Below are positions 60,833 through 64,000 of a stretch of DNA of 64,000 nt, piece by piece. Under the pieces are notes generated by a model. The model had not been told where the DNA came from. It made no database searches and saw nothing but the letters and a program-made list of their open reading frames with translations. Position 1 is the first letter of the stretch. Each line of letters begins with the position of its first letter. The position numbers and the translations under genes are program-made. The DNA is from CAYXVF01 sp964468125 (lineage in GTDB: Bacteria; Myxococcota; XYA12-FULL-58-9; CAYXVF01): positions 20,781 through 84,780 of the forward strand of contig CAYXVF010000011.1 of assembly GCA_964468125.1 (NCBI GenBank). The letters run 5' to 3'.

Positions 60833-62557
60833 ATGGACTATGTTCGCGGGGAGCCGATCGCGCCTCCGAGCGACGAGGAGCTGCCACTGCAATGCGCCTA
60901 TCGCCACGAGCGAGAGCGACCGGACGCACCGTTCTTGTTCCAGCCCTTCGACGGCGGCCAGCTCGACGTCTACGACTGGCGGCGAACGATGGACGGAGCG
61001 CGCCGAATCGCCTCCTGGCTGCGTGAGAAGAATCTACCCCGCGGCAGTCGGGTCGCCTTGATCAGCAAGAATTGCGCGCAGCATTTCATCTTCGATCTCG
61101 CAATTTGGATGGCGGGGCACGTGAGTGTCGCGATCTACCCGACCGTCGGCGCCGATACATTGCGCTACGTTCTCGAACATTCAGAGTCTTCATTGCTATT
61201 CGTGGGCAAGCTCGACAACTGGGAGGCGATGAAACACGGGGTGCGGGAAGGCACCGAGCTCGTCACGTGCGCCTTCAGCCCGGTGATCGAGGGGGCGATC
61301 CGCTGGGACGACCTCATCGCCGAACACGAGCCCATTCGCGACAACCCGGTACGTGATCGAGACGACACGCTCATGCTCATGTACACCTCGGGGAGCACGG
61401 GCACGCCGAAAGGCGTGGAGGCGACCGTCGAGCAGGCGGTTGCGTGGGCGCGCTCGGCGAAACAGCTGCTGCAGGTGAGCGTCGACGATCGAATGATGTC
61501 CTATCTACCGCTCGCCCATTCCATGGAACGAAATGGGTTGTTGGTGACCGCCTTCTGCATCGGTTTTCAAGTGCACTTCGTCGAGTCTCTGGACACCTTC
61601 ATCGAGGACCTGAAGCGGGCGAGACCCACCGTCTTCCATTCGGTCCCTCGTCTGTGGCTCAAATTCAAGGCGGGGGTCGAGGCAAAGATGCCCGCGAAGA
61701 AGCTCGCGAGGCTGCTTCGGATCCCGCTCTTCGGCACGGTGGTCCGAAAGAAGGTACTCAGCGGCTTGGGCCTCGACGCCTGCCGCATGGCGTTTACCGG
61801 CTCAGCTCCGATCCCGGCGGAGATTCTGCGCTGGTACCTCGACCTCGGGCTCGAGCTCCTCGAGGCCTACGCCATGACCGAGAACTGCGTCGTGTGCACC
61901 ATGACCCGACCGGGTCGGATCAAACCGGGCTACGTGGGGGAGCCGCTTCCGGGCGTTGAGTTGCGGATCTCTGAAGAAGGCGAGATTCAAACCCGCGGGC
62001 CGGGTGTGATGAATAGCTACTATCGCGACCCGGAGCGCACTGCGGAAACCTTCACCGAAGACGGCTGGCTGCGCACCGGAGACCGCGGCGAGATCGATGA
62101 CGACGGTGCGCTTCGCATCACCGGCCGGGTCAAGGAGCTCTTCAAGACGAGCAAGGGCAAGTACGTCGCGCCCGCCCCGATTGAGAACATGCTCAATACC
62201 ACCGGTGTGATTGAGCAGTCCTGCGTGATGGGAGTCGGCATGCCGCAACCCTTCGCGGTCGTGATGTTGAGCGAGCCGGCACGGCAGCGTGCGCTCGCCG
62301 GCGAACGCGAGGCGGTGAGTGCGGAGGTGGAAGCGGTGCTAAAGACGGTCAATGGCGCGCTCCCGGGCCACGAGCGTTTGCGCAATCTGATGGTGACTCT
62401 CGACGAGTGGTCGATCCCGAACGGGCTCCTCACGCCGACGATGAAGATCAAACGGAGCGCGATCGAAGAGCGTTACGCCGAATACCTGTCCGAAGAGGCC
62501 TTGCCGGCGCCCGGGGTGGTGATGGAGTCGGTCGAGGAAGAGGCCGCCGTGTCCTGA
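60833..62557 (+). CDS. AMP-dependent acyl-CoA ligase (long-chain fatty acid type)
   Basis: A 574-residue adenylate-forming enzyme that activates a carboxylic acid through an acyl-AMP to the CoA thioester. It has the P-loop YTSGSTGTPKG (about 183-193), AYAMTENCVV (about 345-354), the TGDRGEIDDDG motif (about 419-429) and KTSKGKYVAP (about 441-450), the typical form of long-chain fatty acyl-CoA synthetases. It is slightly shorter than eukaryotic relatives and close to usual for bacterial ones. It starts 21 bp after mtnC; a metabolic link to methionine salvage is not obvious. Confidence 0.9.
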   Translation: MDYVRGEPIAPPSDEELPLQCAYRHERERPDAPFLFQPFDGGQLDVYDWRRTMDGARRIASWLREKNLPRGSRVALISKNCAQHFIFDLAIWMAGHVSVAIYPTVGADTLRYVLEHSESSLLFVGKLDNWEAMKHGVREGTELVTCAFSPVIEGAIRWDDLIAEHEPIRDNPVRDRDDTLMLMYTSGSTGTPKGVEATVEQAVAWARSAKQLLQVSVDDRMMSYLPLAHSMERNGLLVTAFCIGFQVHFVESLDTFIEDLKRARPTVFHSVPRLWLKFKAGVEAKMPAKKLARLLRIPLFGTVVRKKVLSGLGLDACRMAFTGSAPIPAEILRWYLDLGLELLEAYAMTENCVVCTMTRPGRIKPGYVGEPLPGVELRISEEGEIQTRGPGVMNSYYRDPERTAETFTEDGWLRTGDRGEIDDDGALRITGRVKELFKTSKGKYVAPAPIENMLNTTGVIEQSCVMGVGMPQPFAVVMLSEPARQRALAGEREAVSAEVEAVLKTVNGALPGHERLRNLMVTLDEWSIPNGLLTPTMKIKRSAIEERYAEYLSEEALPAPGVVMESVEEEAAVS

Positions 62558-62566
62558 GCGCCCGAG

Positions 62567-63973
62567 TCAGGTGGCGCCGTCTAGGGCGACGTACTCGACT
62601 TTGTAACCGCCCTTGGCGGACGGTGCGACCACGCTCGGCAGGGTCACGCGTCCCGGGCGGCGCGCAGCGATGCGCTCGATCTGGGCCGCCGCGTCTTCGA
62701 GGCTCGCCGCATGAAGCTTGCCCGTATGTCCCCGGGTGGCACCGGCGCGCAATGCGGCGACGAGGCCTGCGGTGTAGCCGGTCAAGCGATAGTTGACCTC
62801 GAGGAAGGCGGCCTGTGAGCCGGTCTGAAGCAGATCGACCCCGAAGATCTGTCCCCAGTTCTCCGGTGGCGCTCCGCTGCGCGCGAGCTTTTCGTAGAGC
62901 TTGCGTGCGACGCCGTCGGAGACGTGATGGGCTTCGAGTCCGAAGTGCGCGTTTGGGAAGGCGTTGCCTTGGTGTGCGGTGCCCACGACCTCCTGCTCGG
63001 ATGTGGCCAAGCCGATTAAATACGACGAGGTGGTGATGAACTTCTTTGACACCTCTGCGACCGGTGCGCCTGCGATCTGCTCCGGTGAGAAGGCCGCCGC
63101 CTGGACATAGACCGGCGTTTCCGGCGCGAGGCGCTCGAGGATCATCTCCACCTCACCCCGGTCGTGCGTCGGAAAGACGCCTTCACCGCCCGCGGACCAG
63201 CCGAGCTTCAGGAACTTCAGCCGGTCGTCTGGTAGATGCCCGGTCTCGAGCGCACCGGCGATCCCTGCGCTCAAGCTCGGGGGGACGCCGCGAAGGCCTT
63301 CGAGCAAGACCTGCTGATAGATCTTGTTGTTGAGCAGGTCTTGCCACTTCTTGGCATTGTGTTCCGTGGAGGTAGAGTCGCGGTACCACTGAATTTCTCG
63401 GTAGTCGGAGAAGGACTCCCTATGCGCGAGGTAGTCCGAGCGGCGCACCACCGGCGACGGCTCGAGGCCCGCTTTCTCCATTCCCTTGCGAACGAAGTCG
63501 AGCTGGTCGTCCGTGACGACATCGTCAACGACGACGACCTCGGCTGGAAGGAGCATGCCGCGCAGGCCGTAGTGGAAGGCGCCATCGATCCCGTCGCCGG
63601 CGAGGCGGCTCGAAAACTCGGCGAAGGACAGATTGGCGACCACCTGTTTGCTGCTGAGGATGTACTCGGCGGCTTCGGTGAAGGCGTTGCAGAAGTCGAG
63701 AAAATGCAGCGTCCAGGGGGTGAGGTTCTCGCCGTTGACCCAGCGCTCGAGCGCCCGCTGGCGGCCCTCACGGTCGTAGGAGCTCGAGCGCTGCACGAAG
63801 TGCATGAGCGCTCGGACGGCCTTCGGGTCGAGCTGGGAGAAGACTCGCTCTCGACGCGCGAGATATTCGTCGAGACGTATGAGCCCCGGGCGACCGAGCG
63901 CCTCACCCATGCGCTTGTGCTCGTTGTCCACGAGCTGCTCCGCCGGCGCGCGAATGTTCACGATCTTGGTCAT
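62567..63973 (-). CDS. Probable ATP-grasp-fold protein of unknown function
   Basis: A 468-residue protein. The N-terminal 200 residues are helical and resemble a pre-ATP-grasp region. The centre has FLKLGWSAGGEGVF (about 262-275), which looks like the ATP-binding glycine loop with its lysine, and the C-terminal part has GVDLLQ followed by AFLEVNYRLTG (about 398-408), a good match to the Mg-binding D...ExN signature of ATP-grasp enzymes. ATP-grasp ligases join a carboxylate to an amine or thiol. No substrate or pathway is clear. The gene is convergent with the acyl-CoA ligase (9 bp gap) and begins after GGGAGGGG at 63973. I do not recognise the family by name. Confidence 0.62.
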   Translation of the reverse strand: MTKIVNIRAPAEQLVDNEHKRMGEALGRPGLIRLDEYLARRERVFSQLDPKAVRALMHFVQRSSSYDREGRQRALERWVNGENLTPWTLHFLDFCNAFTEAAEYILSSKQVVANLSFAEFSSRLAGDGIDGAFHYGLRGMLLPAEVVVVDDVVTDDQLDFVRKGMEKAGLEPSPVVRRSDYLAHRESFSDYREIQWYRDSTSTEHNAKKWQDLLNNKIYQQVLLEGLRGVPPSLSAGIAGALETGHLPDDRLKFLKLGWSAGGEGVFPTHDRGEVEMILERLAPETPVYVQAAAFSPEQIAGAPVAEVSKKFITTSSYLIGLATSEQEVVGTAHQGNAFPNAHFGLEAHHVSDGVARKLYEKLARSGAPPENWGQIFGVDLLQTGSQAAFLEVNYRLTGYTAGLVAALRAGATRGHTGKLHAASLEDAAAQIERIAARRPGRVTLPSVVAPSAKGGYKVEYVALDGAT

Positions 63974-64000
63974 CTGTCCCCTCCCGTGCTCGGGACTGCA

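Overview
This is a high-GC, densely packed chromosomal segment from a Gram-negative bacterium that looks like a member of the Myxococcota or a close 'deltaproteobacterial' relative. This placement is inferred from gene content, not from a marker gene. The pointers are two Hanks-type Ser/Thr kinases (one with PEGA-like, one with receiver and PilZ modules), a stand-alone PilZ protein, many lipoproteins and outer-membrane proteins, a secreted subtilisin with a D/C-rich tail, a mevalonate route to isoprenoids, and a CarA/CarH-like MerR regulator next to carotenoid genes. I see no tRNA, rRNA, CRISPR array, phage or insertion sequence. The only gap above 300 bp is 22917-23398.

Layout. (1) 1-6818, minus: a translationally coupled operon mvaD, phosphomevalonate kinase, a fused HMG-CoA reductase/mevalonate kinase, idi, and a lipoprotein-type oligopeptidase B cut by the window edge. 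(2) 6908-10493, plus, divergent from it: crtD, crtC and a family-2 glycosyltransferase. (3) 10512-13649, minus: an outer-membrane gene set of a di-haem cytochrome/porin fusion, a two-domain beta-barrel protein and a lipoprotein with a CX4CH motif. (4) 13745-18844, minus: crtI, crtB, a CruA-like lycopene cyclase, a small ORF and an acyltransferase, divergent from the MerR gene (18952). Regions 1, 2 and 4 together can take mevalonate to a carotenoid that is probably monocyclic, 1-hydroxylated, glycosylated and acylated. HMG-CoA synthase and GGPP synthase are not in the window.

(5) 19.7-29.3 kb: a secreted protein, a Ser/Thr kinase, HU, a large repeat-containing lipoprotein with peptide deformylase, a MutH-like endonuclease coupled to an alpha/beta hydrolase, a small lipoprotein followed by a truncated SRPBCC fragment, and a PilZ protein. 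(6) 29.4-34.0 kb: a heterodimeric ABC exporter followed by a signal-peptidase-like protein lacking both catalytic residues. (7) 34.0-40.7 kb: a MoaD-MoaE fusion, a kinase-REC-REC-PilZ protein, a transglutaminase-like lipoprotein, hemW, a DoxX protein and a small ORF. (8) 40.7-49.7 kb: an alpha-2-macroglobulin-like lipoprotein with an intact thioester motif, a lipoprotein, a haloacid dehalogenase-type hydrolase, a subtilisin and a secreted protein. (9) 49.9-55.7 kb: a form II CO-dehydrogenase-like molybdenum hydroxylase operon coxS-L-M-D-E. The MoaD-MoaE fusion may help supply its cofactor. (10) 55.7-64 kb: ferrochelatase, a split YeeE/YedE transporter, a RidA-like protein, a DUF2891 protein, mtnB-mtnC of methionine salvage, an acyl-CoA ligase and a convergent probable ATP-grasp enzyme.

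The observations most worth following are the HMGR/mevalonate kinase fusion, the cytochrome-porin fusion operon, the catalytically empty signal peptidase homologue, MutH outside its usual range, the CarH-like regulator without its B12 ligands, and the crtD/crtC junction where crtC has no ordinary start codon.
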